61,649 nt of DNA from a virus (IMGVR_UViG_3300026518_000001:1-61649), one strand, 5' to 3'. Shown: positions 52,101 to 58,902, numbered from the stretch's first letter. Notes: generated from the letters alone by a model not told the origin. Program-made: numbers and translations.

Positions 52101-53587
52101 AAGTAACTAATACAGAACACTTCGGATCTGATTTATATGATTTAGATAATGTATCGCCATTTAGAAAACCAGCATTATTAGAAAAGATAAGTAGAAATGC
52201 TACATTATCAACAGTAAATAAACCTTTTAAATTATTTAAAGTAGATAATAAAAATGAATATGCAGTACCATTGTTGAATGATAGTGGAACAATAACTAAT
52301 TATAGAAGTGGATCAATAAATAAATTACCAATTATTAATAATAGAGCTGATATGTCAATAGATAGTGTATTAGCTAATACAGTAAGTCATAATACATTAA
52401 AGATTAATGGTAAAGCTATTAATAAATTAATATTAGAACAACAACAAAAAGCTTATGAAAAAGCTAAAGATAAGTCAGATTATATGCCAATATGTAAACC
52501 AAGTGTAGCAAATAAATTAGGATTAAAAGATTATAATGAAGAATTTTATGCTTTACTTCCTTCATATACAAGACAAATGATTGGTAATAAAGTATATTAC
52601 ATTAATAAGAATCTTACGAACCAAATATTTGGATATAAAGATACATCTATTACTAATATACCTTTACTTAAAAAAGCTAATCCAAAGTTTGTTAGAGTAT
52701 TAGGAATAAGTGAAAAATTACTTAAAGATTTAGTTAAACTACTTAAATTCCCATTAGTATTTATTAACTCATCAGTAGTATTTGGTAACTTAATTTCAAA
52801 TGTAATAGAACTATTAAAAATAATGCCATTAAGTCAAATAGTAAGTGAATTTAAAAATAGATGGAATTTATTAAATGATTATCAAACTAATCAACAAGAA
52901 CTAAATAAACTTAAATTATTACAACAAGCAGGTTTAACATCTAAAGAAGATAATTATAAAATTAAAGTATTAACTCAAAAATTAAATAATAATCCAATGC
53001 ATGATATTATTGATGCTGGTCTTATTGGATCTATTATTGATGATGTTACATTAAATAATGATAATAATACTAATTTAATTACTTCTAAAATAAATGAACA
53101 TAACTTAATAAAAAATAAAAATGTTAAATCATTACTTGATACTATATTTTTGACTCAAGAATCTTTACCAGCTAAATTAGGATTAAAGACTACTCAGTTT
53201 ACAGATGGTATTGCTAAATCTATCTATTATGAATACTATAAAAAACAAGGTATGAGTAAAGCACAATCATTAGAATTATCTAATGAGTTATTTATTAATT
53301 ATTCTATAAATGAATCTAAATATCTTAAATATCTAAATGATACTGGTTTATTTATGTTTAGTAAATTCTTATTACAAACACCTAAAGCATTAGTTAAATC
53401 AACTATACAAAATCCAATTGGTTTTTTAAAACAATTAGGAATTAATATAGTTGATCAAGCTATACCTGATACACTTGATACATATAATTATAATTTGTTG
53501 GATATAATAACTAATAGAAGAATTAATCTATATCAACAAATAGAATATAACATTAATCCAATAGACAAATGGAGTAGATTATTTTAA
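46193..53587 (+). CDS. virion RNA polymerase with metalloprotease-like domain
   Basis: A 2464-residue protein, last of the virion block, where N4 has its 3500-residue virion RNA polymerase. T7-type motifs read in order: VDERG (568-571), matching DxRG but with Val for the final Arg; motif A LEADAITSG (Asp730); motif B R857-KQV-K861 with Tyr869-Gly870, exact T7 spacing; motif C region IHQIDS (His1126) and HIFDALLM (Asp1155). Further on, HELMHLYTG (His1465, Glu1466, His1469) is a zincin-type protease motif, absent from the polymerase core. The C-terminus has hydrophobic stretches. It should be ejected and transcribe early genes. Confidence 0.75.
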   Translation: MNCTNVDINKLTTKLKTEDKLIIDPKIDVTLNKIYQQALDLINKQVKLENEVQEKFNELKDQNEGYDVENKAKLLNTLIYTFKKYLGSNAIQFNGQELNPLISWIQDKQDDNTFVDNMKQTIKDEYRSLIEMNEGFIKIEDSQLLKDKMNTIKELFVRNNKYKNVLFDQLIGDINKLNRPQKIDFSNKNMNIKSINRAYVENNELKYDVVYEQKGTAEDNYKKELVEATISASDINNGFLYQLGIPIRNDDTNTNEFQLNPDLHKIFNKVLPAFLNEINNPQFMSDDKISQMFYGKDADRVIGTEVTQQEFNNIARSIRQYGFPRKELYEKLGNAILDIAHIKIINKLRYDERKALANQLGAFYLQNLIEHSKDNKIIKVQDTLVNINDKQMVLNKLEFADNYNEEAKERLNNAMSSYSATLQKITNIRFAQPEPIEYYKSIKTSTNVKDAEAYQVSPKIYDFMRKEQNVVYKTNIAYDAIKLLDQTTYLITAGGEDPNEIEHLPVEERESVVGKNNDLLRRMEALKDNEDILSFGSKFKWSEVKNLRTMMDSIVNPQDNKVHRFLVDERGVTYNKNNEVIEKEINTNTYVTKDTANLYKLALSQAFDLDTDKRTDNSLLDEISNNYLDFTFNDKDGSINEVIINDKLKPIINDGSYIDKVVKLSLSKEPTLVKKQKLQDWIKQHQDEYKAYLDFIKGTEHIHAFQALIDIKYLQVSKSNNKSILKLEADAITSGMVLTMLQTIGVTVNTEEEMNKLVNLLAKGGIYVSTDNNTFGLKEPNEEQLAKLNKVLQNTLKSKQLANNAEYLTHGFLKQNFKNFNDFYETLSDSLNDYMQSTTFKPEQQTIVNAFGSSFSRKQVKPFQMVYVYGASFKNIMEKTFYEIAFNPLNKMLYEFGNKGGQLKHLIAKLNKKTDDIDDPKLKLIKQLINNGNDIKEYINIYKWNKELQKNEVINTKDLSEEELLNTNLSNISFKFDSKLVNYIKTLFKETYEPAFEYAFGQYKFIDDYRNTVKSMSNILYETSKEIFNKQLQEEIKKRGYNDINQVNNKELTDIISNLIKQHKYYTIKSIQSTNTHNSFIPLDKFDRNKNGKQLMININGKALSTNLDDKHMVNNAIATPVTTIHQIDSNIIVDTLQTMREASNGKLHIGHIFDALLMPLDLNSVDSISEYNKETIKSNANYSVAQEMMKQINDIYTSEPEVLNNILANNIKDLVNNGVDIDNIKDILSGNIDVDINNDIIKHLYSLKNISNNKELVAKFNLLLDIANYNKLASNSSNIANTRNEFFKKDMVVGHSYLLDPYSIKDKNPLYIHKGRNKIKPTLDPLDSIESIRLDPTTIDSIKESNTNNNKPTLEQLDKIYNNDKYGSSSTEYMGELQDRDTFRSPEEVIDYLNKELPNDIDPIIKDNFINLTSKSFNTLDKINVLNYLNTTFNRGLANIDTNTISLSKSAGLSNQSTSEIYMHELMHLYTGLAFKYSTKLVNQSLRLQQAVKKYIQDNGIDTDTLFIPDGLPHTRELINNSKKLSEYAFNGDPVEFITIASTNSKLKQFIDTNNIKIKHSAKEFKPKNLLEKIISKVFATVENLFNTITSSKRVTSKEINSILNNAVVMTNALRSGKNANDNVLSKIDIPKKYQDVINNKIKSTVTKQIVEPFKKTTLYNEIKDVNVINKISNKISKVNSDFGKLFRDVANEITSTSNKFGDFFPMFTKIKYEQETIRNHINKAIEDVTDNLLKDASEFDKVALSHLVLKTDIYNVYDKASQATDMIIDETKRLNRINELSEEIKLYTDPKTYNAMMNQAQSLGYYIATGSVTEHNLMLNAHNINNLLFDQMRTLPKPSIDLTKQLDEFISLIALHNTDPVYLSSDYISKNKRNINNLVKFAKGLLSKQRKELFTNPTLEVKGFIRPKNTSNYEYITVKANKTNNYKKIGFNQYSEPFTTSLADGSKEELIVLKRLNIYPNYTKGIVEVTNTEHFGSDLYDLDNVSPFRKPALLEKISRNATLSTVNKPFKLFKVDNKNEYAVPLLNDSGTITNYRSGSINKLPIINNRADMSIDSVLANTVSHNTLKINGKAINKLILEQQQKAYEKAKDKSDYMPICKPSVANKLGLKDYNEEFYALLPSYTRQMIGNKVYYINKNLTNQIFGYKDTSITNIPLLKKANPKFVRVLGISEKLLKDLVKLLKFPLVFINSSVVFGNLISNVIELLKIMPLSQIVSEFKNRWNLLNDYQTNQQELNKLKLLQQAGLTSKEDNYKIKVLTQKLNNNPMHDIIDAGLIGSIIDDVTLNNDNNTNLITSKINEHNLIKNKNVKSLLDTIFLTQESLPAKLGLKTTQFTDGIAKSIYYEYYKKQGMSKAQSLELSNELFINYSINESKYLKYLNDTGLFMFSKFLLQTPKALVKSTIQNPIGFLKQLGINIVDQAIPDTLDTYNYNLLDIITNRRINLYQQIEYNINPIDKWSRLF

Positions 53588-53757
53588 TCTTCCTCCTTAT
53601 GTATTGTTTCATAAATAACTGATCCAATGATAAACACTACAAACATAATAAAGAAAAATACTCCAATCATATAACTACTAATCAATGTACCGATTATTAT
53701 TGCTACTAATACAATAGATAATATAATACTTACTATAAATCTAATAACACCATCCAT
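53584..53757 (-). CDS. 57-residue two-span membrane protein
   Basis: Small gene encoding MDGVIRFIVSIILSIVLVAI and a second hydrophobic span (VFFFIMFVVFIIGSVIY) with an acidic end. Its stop overlaps the virion polymerase stop by four bases on the opposite strand, so two transcripts converge here. Its start overlaps the upstream gene by one base. The ribosome site is weak and coupling is likely. Confidence 0.55.
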   Translation of the reverse strand: MDGVIRFIVSIILSIVLVAIIIGTLISSYMIGVFFFIMFVVFIIGSVIYETIHKEED

Positions 53758-53921
53758 TATTTACTCATTTTTAAATTCATATCTAATAATTCATTAGATA
53801 AATTAAATTCATTATTAATTATATTTAAACATTCTTCTAATAATATATTAGATAATATATATTCATTATTTTGTTTACTACATTCTTCAATAATATATCT
53901 TTTAATTAACTCTTTATTCAT
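53757..53921 (-). CDS. 54-residue acidic helical protein
   Basis: Small gene (MNKELIKRYIIEECSKQNNE at its start) that is mostly helical with two EEC motifs about 23 residues apart. It overlaps both neighbours by a few bases, indicating coupling. A GGAGAAAAAA site precedes ATG. Function unknown. Confidence 0.55.
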   Translation of the reverse strand: MNKELIKRYIIEECSKQNNEYILSNILLEECLNIINNEFNLSNELLDMNLKMSK

Positions 53922-54505
53922 TTTTTTTCTCCTTTTCCGTGATATATATATTCAAAATTAAAACTATTTATTCTTCTACATTCTATAATGTATCCTTTTG
54001 ATCTAAGTGTCTTAAATAAACTATAATATATTTGTTTAGATCCAAATATCTCTGTTAATTTATTTGTATCTATTCTTTTATATGTATATAAATATTTAAG
54101 TAATCTTTGCCATAAATACCTAATATAACCAGCACTTCTACCAATACTTTTGGATCTTCTTGTTGTTCTTGGATCAGTTAATTTACATTTAATCCTATAT
54201 TGTCTTTCACCATACATTTGTTTATATTTTCTTCTAAGCATTATTTCTGATCTATATACATTTTCACACATTAAATTAAATGATAAATCTTTATACTCTT
54301 CAAACATTTGTTTAAATTCTTCTTCTCTATTCAAATAACCAAGTTTAACAAACTTACCAACTGTTTCTCTAGTTACTCCTATATAATCAGCTATTTGCAT
54401 ATTATTTAATGATACCAATGGATAAAAATATTCTTTATGTAATTTATCTATCCATTTACCATATCTATTATCAAATAGTTCCTTAGTTAATCTAGGTGTT
54501 GCCAT
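53918..54505 (-). CDS. DNA-binding protein with helix-turn-helix domain
   Basis: A 195-residue basic protein. Residues about 36-60 (NMQIADYIGVTRETVGKFVK) form a clear helix-turn-helix, a second winged-helix-like region lies near 140-180 (IDTNKLTEIFGSKQIYYSLF), and the middle is Arg/Lys-rich (RTTRRSKSIGRSAG). It could be a transcription regulator or replication initiator. It overlaps its neighbours at both ends. The strand order places it late in the leftward transcription unit. Confidence 0.6.
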   Translation of the reverse strand: MATPRLTKELFDNRYGKWIDKLHKEYFYPLVSLNNMQIADYIGVTRETVGKFVKLGYLNREEEFKQMFEEYKDLSFNLMCENVYRSEIMLRRKYKQMYGERQYRIKCKLTDPRTTRRSKSIGRSAGYIRYLWQRLLKYLYTYKRIDTNKLTEIFGSKQIYYSLFKTLRSKGYIIECRRINSFNFEYIYHGKGEKK

Positions 54506-55032
54506 TATTCTTCCTTTTCAATAATATCTTTAAACTTATGAGTTCCAAACATATATTTAAGTTCTAATCTCCCTTCTACTTTTGGATCCAAAGCTACTAT
54601 ACAATCCTCAGCAAACTTAATTGTTTTATCAGTTATATGATGATATGACTTAATAACTTTCTCAATATCTTTTTGTTTAAATGGAGGAATAATACCTGTT
54701 TTACTATCATCCAACTCTAGATAATAATAGAATATTAATAATCCACTTACTAATACATCAGCTTCTACTTCTTCACCATTAAATACTTTAGTTAATCTTT
54801 TATTAGCAAAGTCTTGTATCGGTTTCTTAGCAAAGATAGCTGATATTTTATATAACCATTTATATAGTATAATAAGCTCCATATCTTCAAAGTTTTTATC
54901 ATCTAATTTCTCTTTCAACAAATCTATTTCAAACTTATTACAAGCTTCTTGAATCATTGCAAATGTAACTAACAATACAGCATTTCTTACTTTAACTTGT
55001 TTCGTAGTACCTTTTACTTTCTTTTTATTCAT
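54505..55032 (-). CDS. hypothetical helical protein
   Basis: A 175-residue, mainly helical protein with a basic start (MNKKKVKGTTKQVKVRNAVL) and no motif that I can assign. It shares one base with the helix-turn-helix gene downstream, and a GGAAG site precedes ATG, so the two are likely co-expressed. Confidence 0.6.
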   Translation of the reverse strand: MNKKKVKGTTKQVKVRNAVLLVTFAMIQEACNKFEIDLLKEKLDDKNFEDMELIILYKWLYKISAIFAKKPIQDFANKRLTKVFNGEEVEADVLVSGLLIFYYYLELDDSKTGIIPPFKQKDIEKVIKSYHHITDKTIKFAEDCIVALDPKVEGRLELKYMFGTHKFKDIIEKEE

Positions 55033-55047
55033 AACTCTTCCTTTTTA

Positions 55048-55296
55048 TTATTTAGTTCCAACAACCATACATTCATAGTAGTATCTAGTTATGTTTGATA
55101 ATAAATCTTGCTTACTCATTAATGCTGGATAACCTCTAAAATATTTAATTATTTCTTTTTTGTTCTCATTTAATGAATAAGCTAAATTACTAAGCTCGTG
55201 ATGAGTTAATCTATCTAATAGAACTATATCCTTAAAATATTTAAAATATGTCTCTATATCGTTTATTCTTACTTTATGATTGTATTTCTTTTTTAT
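55048..55296 (-). CDS. 82-codon gene with no standard start codon
   Basis: A long open frame (IKKKYNHKVRINDIETYFKY and 62 further residues, ending YYYECMVVGTK) has protein-like composition, and its codons match neighbouring genes. The only codon placed correctly after the strong AAGGAG site is ATA at 55294-55296, six bases away; a stop (TAA) lies right before it. Either AUA initiates, as known for a few genes, or ATG has mutated or been misread. I infer a real gene; function unknown. Confidence 0.55.
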   Translation of the reverse strand: MKKKYNHKVRINDIETYFKYFKDIVLLDRLTHHELSNLAYSLNENKKEIIKYFRGYPALMSKQDLLSNITRYYYECMVVGTK

Positions 55297-55348
55297 TTAT
55301 TTCTCCTTATATTTTATTATGTTTTACTTTATTTATTAATAGAGGGTC

Positions 55349-55393
55349 TTCACCTTCGGTGAATGGATCCAACAAGGATAGATAGGTTGGATC
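55349..55393 (-). terminator. tandem hairpins: 6-bp stem with 3-base loop, and a word pair
   Basis: TTCACC and GGTGAA form a 6-bp stem with a three-base loop (55349-55363). Next to it GATCCAAC and GTTGGATC (55366-55373, 55386-55393) form a second hairpin that covers the stop codon of the gene upstream. Short stems with three-base loops are also the shape of N4 virion polymerase promoters, so either a terminator or a promoter is possible. Confidence 0.5.
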
Positions 55394-55631
55394 AAAAGTA
55401 TTGCTTAATAATTCTATTTAGTTTATTAGCTGTTAAATATTCATCTAAATCTTCATAAAATTCTGTTTGTTTATTAGCTAACTTATTTAGTGATTCACAC
55501 ATAGCTATACAATTACCTTTATGATATACATAATCAGTTATTACTTCCTCTTGTTTAGATCCAACAACAAGTATAATCCTATATAGTGAATCTTTATTCC
55601 AATCTCTTTGTGCTTGAAATTTTACTTTCAT
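55392..55631 (-). CDS. small hypothetical protein
   Basis: A 79-residue protein starting MKVKFQAQRDWNKDSLYRII, with a beta-like first half and a helical, aromatic end. No motif recognised. It lies 12 bases downstream of the DUF6378-like gene and closes with hairpins at 55349-55393. Confidence 0.55.
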   Translation of the reverse strand: MKVKFQAQRDWNKDSLYRIILVVGSKQEEVITDYVYHKGNCIAMCESLNKLANKQTEFYEDLDEYLTANKLNRIIKQYF

Positions 55632-55643
55632 TTATAATCCTTT

Positions 55644-56045
55644 TTATTCAAAGTTGTATTTTTTTGTTAGTTCATTTATTAATTCACCTAATATATCTTT
55701 CTCTTCATTAGATATATTACTTAATAACTCTTCTTTTAGTTCTGTTGAATCTTTTTCTTTTTTAGGTGTATTTGTATTATTTTTAATAACTTCTCGTCTA
55801 TAAAGCTCTAAATAGTTTTGTATATCAATAATATTATCTTCATAATATCTATCACCATTAATCATTCTTGATAACTTATGTAAAACCATTTCCATTGCTT
55901 CATTCATTGCATCTGTTGGTTCTTTAAAATCAAGATTAGCTTTCATATACCAAGTATCTTTTAATGTTTGACTAATCTCAGCTAAATTATCAAACTCTCC
56001 ATATCTACTACCTCTTTCTTCTAATATCTTTTCGTGAATATTCAT
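55644..56045 (-). CDS. DUF6378-like protein
   Basis: A 133-residue protein with the layout of DUF6378: ERGSRYGEFDNLAEISQTLK (about 10-29), then EAMEMVLHKLSRMINGDRYY (about 49-68) and IIDIQNYLELYRRE. This family is common in phages beside nucleotide-metabolism genes and may be related to MazG-like helical hydrolases. Here it follows thyX after 45 bases. Residues after 95 are a charged tail. Confidence 0.65.
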   Translation of the reverse strand: MNIHEKILEERGSRYGEFDNLAEISQTLKDTWYMKANLDFKEPTDAMNEAMEMVLHKLSRMINGDRYYEDNIIDIQNYLELYRREVIKNNTNTPKKEKDSTELKEELLSNISNEEKDILGELINELTKKYNFE

Positions 56046-56090
56046 TATTTAATTCCTTTATATTTTTGTTTTAGATCCAAAGATAAATGA

Positions 56091-56789
56091 TTAATCATCA
56101 AAATCTCTTTTACATTGATTTACTTTCTTAGCTATATCTTTATCAGCTAATACTAATTCTTTATAATCATCTGGTAGTTCTTTGAATAACATATAAGCTA
56201 TTTGTCTAATATTTATATGGACTTCACTACCTAAACGAAGTTTCAAGAATCCTACTAATGATCTAAGATTAAAACTTAATTGCATTTTATATATGAACCA
56301 TTGTGGTAAACTTAAAGATAATCTATCCATATCTTTCTTAAATATTCTACCTTTATCATTTCTATAACTATCAATTAACTCTATTAATTCTAATCTATAT
56401 TTCTCATTAAACTCATCTAACTTTGAATCTCCTGTTGGCTCTCTTTCAATATCAATTAGATCCAAAGCGTATCTGCTACTAGTAACTGTTTGGCTAACTC
56501 CTATTCTTGAACGACTTTCTTCAAGAAGTGACTTAGTAGTCATATGAACATCAAATACTATTAGACTATGTTCTAATACACTTTGATGGAAGTGAACAAA
56601 TCCAATTTTTTTAATTAGATTAAAATCTTTTTTACCTATTTTTATACAACTAGAATAAACAGTTTTATTCTCTTCACTAAAATAAATAGTGTCACTTTGA
56701 TTATGATTGTCATGGCTAAATCTAATCCCATTACTAATCAACCAGAGCGGTGATGTAAAAATAAGTTTTACTCTTTGTTTAGTTTTCAT
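56091..56789 (-). CDS. thyX: flavin-dependent thymidylate synthase ThyX
   Basis: A 232-residue FAD-dependent thymidylate synthase that makes dTMP from dUMP. The signature area reads SRSRIGVSQTVTSSRY (92-107), a variant of the RHRx7S motif with Thr in place of the last Ser; ISNGIRFSHDN near the start and HFHQSVLEHSLIVFDVH (67-83) are family hallmarks. The arrangement resembles Helicobacter/Campylobacter ThyX more than the common form. It suits an AT-rich phage needing much dTTP, and lies near MazG-like and DUF6378-like genes. Confidence 0.85.
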   Translation of the reverse strand: MKTKQRVKLIFTSPLWLISNGIRFSHDNHNQSDTIYFSEENKTVYSSCIKIGKKDFNLIKKIGFVHFHQSVLEHSLIVFDVHMTTKSLLEESRSRIGVSQTVTSSRYALDLIDIEREPTGDSKLDEFNEKYRLELIELIDSYRNDKGRIFKKDMDRLSLSLPQWFIYKMQLSFNLRSLVGFLKLRLGSEVHINIRQIAYMLFKELPDDYKELVLADKDIAKKVNQCKRDFDD

Positions 56790-56791
56790 TT

Positions 56792-56962
56792 TTACTCCTT
56801 TATATTTTCAAAAAAACCAGCATTTATAAGTTGCTGAAATTTTCTTTGATATTTTTTACCATTGTTTTTCTTTATTATAACTCTACTACTTTTATTTATA
56901 TAGATAAGTCTTCCAATCTTTACTTTTGGTTTCCTACATTTTGAATAATTTTTATTTTTCAT
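56792..56962 (-). CDS. 56-residue basic protein
   Basis: A small, strongly basic protein (MKNKNYSKCRKPKVKIGRLI at its start, then KSSRVIIKKNNGKKYQRK). Its end holds the AAGGAG site of thyX three bases upstream of that ATG, so the genes are coupled. Likely nucleic-acid-binding by charge only. TTGGATC words are absent. Confidence 0.55.
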   Translation of the reverse strand: MKNKNYSKCRKPKVKIGRLIYINKSSRVIIKKNNGKKYQRKFQQLINAGFFENIKE

Positions 56963-56967
56963 TATAG

Positions 56968-57720
56968 TTATCCTTGTGAGAAAAAGTTTAAAACTTTATC
57001 TTTGTACTTTTCATTAAAATCTTCATTATGGTATTTATACCATTTTATATTATCTTTAATATCATTATAATAATGTTCAAAATCATCGTTGCAACAATGA
57101 ATGCTATTAATTGATTTTTTTAAAAACTGATAGTCATGAAAGACTGTAAGTTTAATATCTTTTTCTAAACTCTCTTTAAATAAATCACTTAAATTTTTAG
57201 AAGCTTTAGTGTCTCCTGTAATAACAACTTGTTGTGTTATTATTCCAGCTTCTTTTGTATATGAAAAGACAATTCCATAATTAGGAAGTACTATATGATT
57301 CCCCTTTATCAATTGAAATACAATTGAACCTTCACCTTCACTTCCAAAATAAATAAGTTCTTGTTCTTCTTTTTTGTTTAGCTCATACATTTTTACATGA
57401 ACTAAAATACCATTTTCATAAACAATTTGTTTTGGTAAATATTTTTCAATATCTATTTCTTTACCTGTATAAATTTTAGTAATTTTATTTTTTATAAAGT
57501 AGTTATAATAAATAAGTTTTTCTAATCCACCAATATGGTCTTGATGAGTATGTGTTATAAAAATATTTGCAATATCTATGTTATTGTCTTTAATATATTC
57601 AAAAGCATTATTTGGACAGTCAATTAATATAGAAGTTCTTTTAGAGTTATTTAATGTTACTAAAAAAGAACTATTATCTTTACTAAAAACTCCTCCACCT
57701 CCAATAATATCAATCTTCAT
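56968..57720 (-). CDS. MBL-fold metal-dependent hydrolase
   Basis: A 250-residue metallo-beta-lactamase-fold protein. The metal motif HTHQDH (57-62) is followed by IGG, and later Asp170 (ITGDT) and His195 (VFHDYQ) complete a two-metal site as in RNase Z-like phosphodiesterases. Size and fold also match the Apyc1 family, phage proteins that destroy cyclic nucleotide signals of Pycsar defence; whether this is one cannot be seen without structure or assay. It carries none of the TTGGATC words that fill its neighbours, suggesting recent arrival. Confidence 0.75.
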   Translation of the reverse strand: MKIDIIGGGGVFSKDNSSFLVTLNNSKRTSILIDCPNNAFEYIKDNNIDIANIFITHTHQDHIGGLEKLIYYNYFIKNKITKIYTGKEIDIEKYLPKQIVYENGILVHVKMYELNKKEEQELIYFGSEGEGSIVFQLIKGNHIVLPNYGIVFSYTKEAGIITQQVVITGDTKASKNLSDLFKESLEKDIKLTVFHDYQFLKKSINSIHCCNDDFEHYYNDIKDNIKWYKYHNEDFNEKYKDKVLNFFSQG

Positions 57721-57741
57721 TTATTTTCCTTTCTTAATGTT

Positions 57742-57921
57742 TTATTCATAAATTTCCTTTTTTGATCTTTCTAATTCAGTTATCTTATTTCTAAGCTTTA
57801 AATTTTCTATATGTAAATCAATTAATTTATATTGTAAATTACAATTTATTTATTCTTGATGATATAAAATATATTTACTTACACATTTACAAATATATTT
57901 ATTTATTAGTTTTCTAATCAC
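57742..57921 (-). pseudogene. small gene interrupted by an in-frame stop
   Basis: From a GTG overlapping the stop of the upstream secreted-protein gene, a frame reads MIRKLINKYICKCVSKYILY and HQE, then a TAA, and continues without other stops as INCNLQYKLIDLHIENLKLR and KITELERSKKEIYE to 57742. The second half is a coiled-coil-like helix. It is either a disrupted gene, two micro-genes, or a stop-codon readthrough case. Confidence 0.4.
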
Positions 57922-58295
57922 TTATCTTTATTTACTTTATAACATTTACCATCATAAATAATATCTTTATTATTAGCTTTGAAATTCATATTGAATACAT
58001 CTGATCCAACATTATCAGCTGGTAAACCAATCATAAAATCTTTATTTTTATAAACATCTACATTTTTACTTGTTAATAGATATGAAAATACTGCCCCACT
58101 TTCATCTGTAAGTTTTTGTCCTTTTTTAACAAAAGTTACCTTTTGCCATTCTTTCTCAGGTAGCTTTTTAGTTAAATTGTTTAACGATACAGCAACTATT
58201 GCACAATTATATTTTCCATCTTCAATTGCAAATGCTTGAGTTACAATGAAAGCTCCTACTAATCCTACTAGTCCTAATAATTTAATTTTATTCAT
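57918..58295 (-). CDS. secreted periplasmic protein
   Basis: A 125-residue protein with a clear signal peptide (MNKIKLLGLVGLVGAFIVTQ then AFA; cleavage probable after residue 23). The mature part has two cysteines about 85 residues apart, suited to a disulfide, and a beta-rich look (VTFVKKGQKLTDESGAVFSY). Phage-encoded secreted proteins of this size can alter the cell surface or block superinfection. Its start overlaps the MazG-like gene's stop by one base. Confidence 0.65.
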   Translation of the reverse strand: MNKIKLLGLVGLVGAFIVTQAFAIEDGKYNCAIVAVSLNNLTKKLPEKEWQKVTFVKKGQKLTDESGAVFSYLLTSKNVDVYKNKDFMIGLPADNVGSDVFNMNFKANNKDIIYDGKCYKVNKDK

Positions 58296-58735
58296 TATTT
58301 ATCCTTTAATATACATTTATTAAAATTTGGTTTATATAATGTTTCTTTAGGTTGGTTCTTATCTTTTAACCATTTACCATATGGACCTCTTTTAGACCAT
58401 TCTATCTTTTGCATTGGATCTTGTCTTCTACTACTTATTTCTTTATATACTTCTTTTACAGCACAATCTACATTTATATCTAGCTTCATTAAACCAGTAA
58501 GAATATATACTATTGCATCAATTCTATCTACATAATTAGCTACTGTTGGTTCTTTAGGTTTACCAAATGTAAGCATATATTCATATACTTTTTTAGCTAC
58601 ATCTCTAGGATCCAATCCTGATAGATAGAAGCTTTCTAATAGTTCTTCTAATACATTAATTGTTTCTACTTTTGGATCAAATTTAGATTTATGTAATTGT
58701 CTTTCTTTTGCCCATTCTTGTATTTTATTAATCAT
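58295..58735 (-). CDS. MazG-like nucleotide pyrophosphohydrolase
   Basis: A 146-residue helical protein with the all-alpha NTP pyrophosphatase pattern: EELLESF (about 30-36) and VDRIDAIVYI (about 68-77), giving the E-x2-E and D-x2-D metal-binding pairs, then AVKEVYKEISSRR. Phage MazG-like enzymes hydrolyse non-canonical or excess nucleotides, or ppGpp-like signals. It belongs with ThyX in nucleotide metabolism. The start overlaps the membrane gene upstream by four bases. Confidence 0.65.
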   Translation of the reverse strand: MINKIQEWAKERQLHKSKFDPKVETINVLEELLESFYLSGLDPRDVAKKVYEYMLTFGKPKEPTVANYVDRIDAIVYILTGLMKLDINVDCAVKEVYKEISSRRQDPMQKIEWSKRGPYGKWLKDKNQPKETLYKPNFNKCILKDK

Positions 58736-58902
58736 TTAATCTCCTTATGTATTTGTTTATTTTTAATTACATATTTCTCATATACATAATTTTTACCATC
58801 TGAATATCCGTAACCATATAATGTTATAAAAACTATAAGCAATGATATTATTGTTATAAAAAACAAAATTATAGATATATCTTTATAATTATCATTATCC
58901 AT
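58732..58902 (-). CDS. 56-residue single-span membrane protein
   Basis: A small gene: acidic start (MDNDNYKDIS), one long hydrophobic span (IILFFITIISLLIVFITLYG) and a basic, Tyr-rich tail. TGA overlaps the MazG-like ATG, so it is coupled. Function unknown. Confidence 0.55.
   Translation of the reverse strand: MDNDNYKDISIILFFITIISLLIVFITLYGYGYSDGKNYVYEKYVIKNKQIHKEIK

Noticed and set aside
46193-53587. Considered a second DNA polymerase inside the 2464-residue protein
   Set aside because: Motif spacing (R-x3-K-x7-Y-G, Asp in motifs A and C) fits T7-type RNA polymerase and I see no exonuclease or DNA polymerase I motif set.
55644-56045. Second MazG-like enzyme
   Set aside because: Layout fits DUF6378 better, and the paired E-x2-E and E-x2-D metal motifs are not clear.
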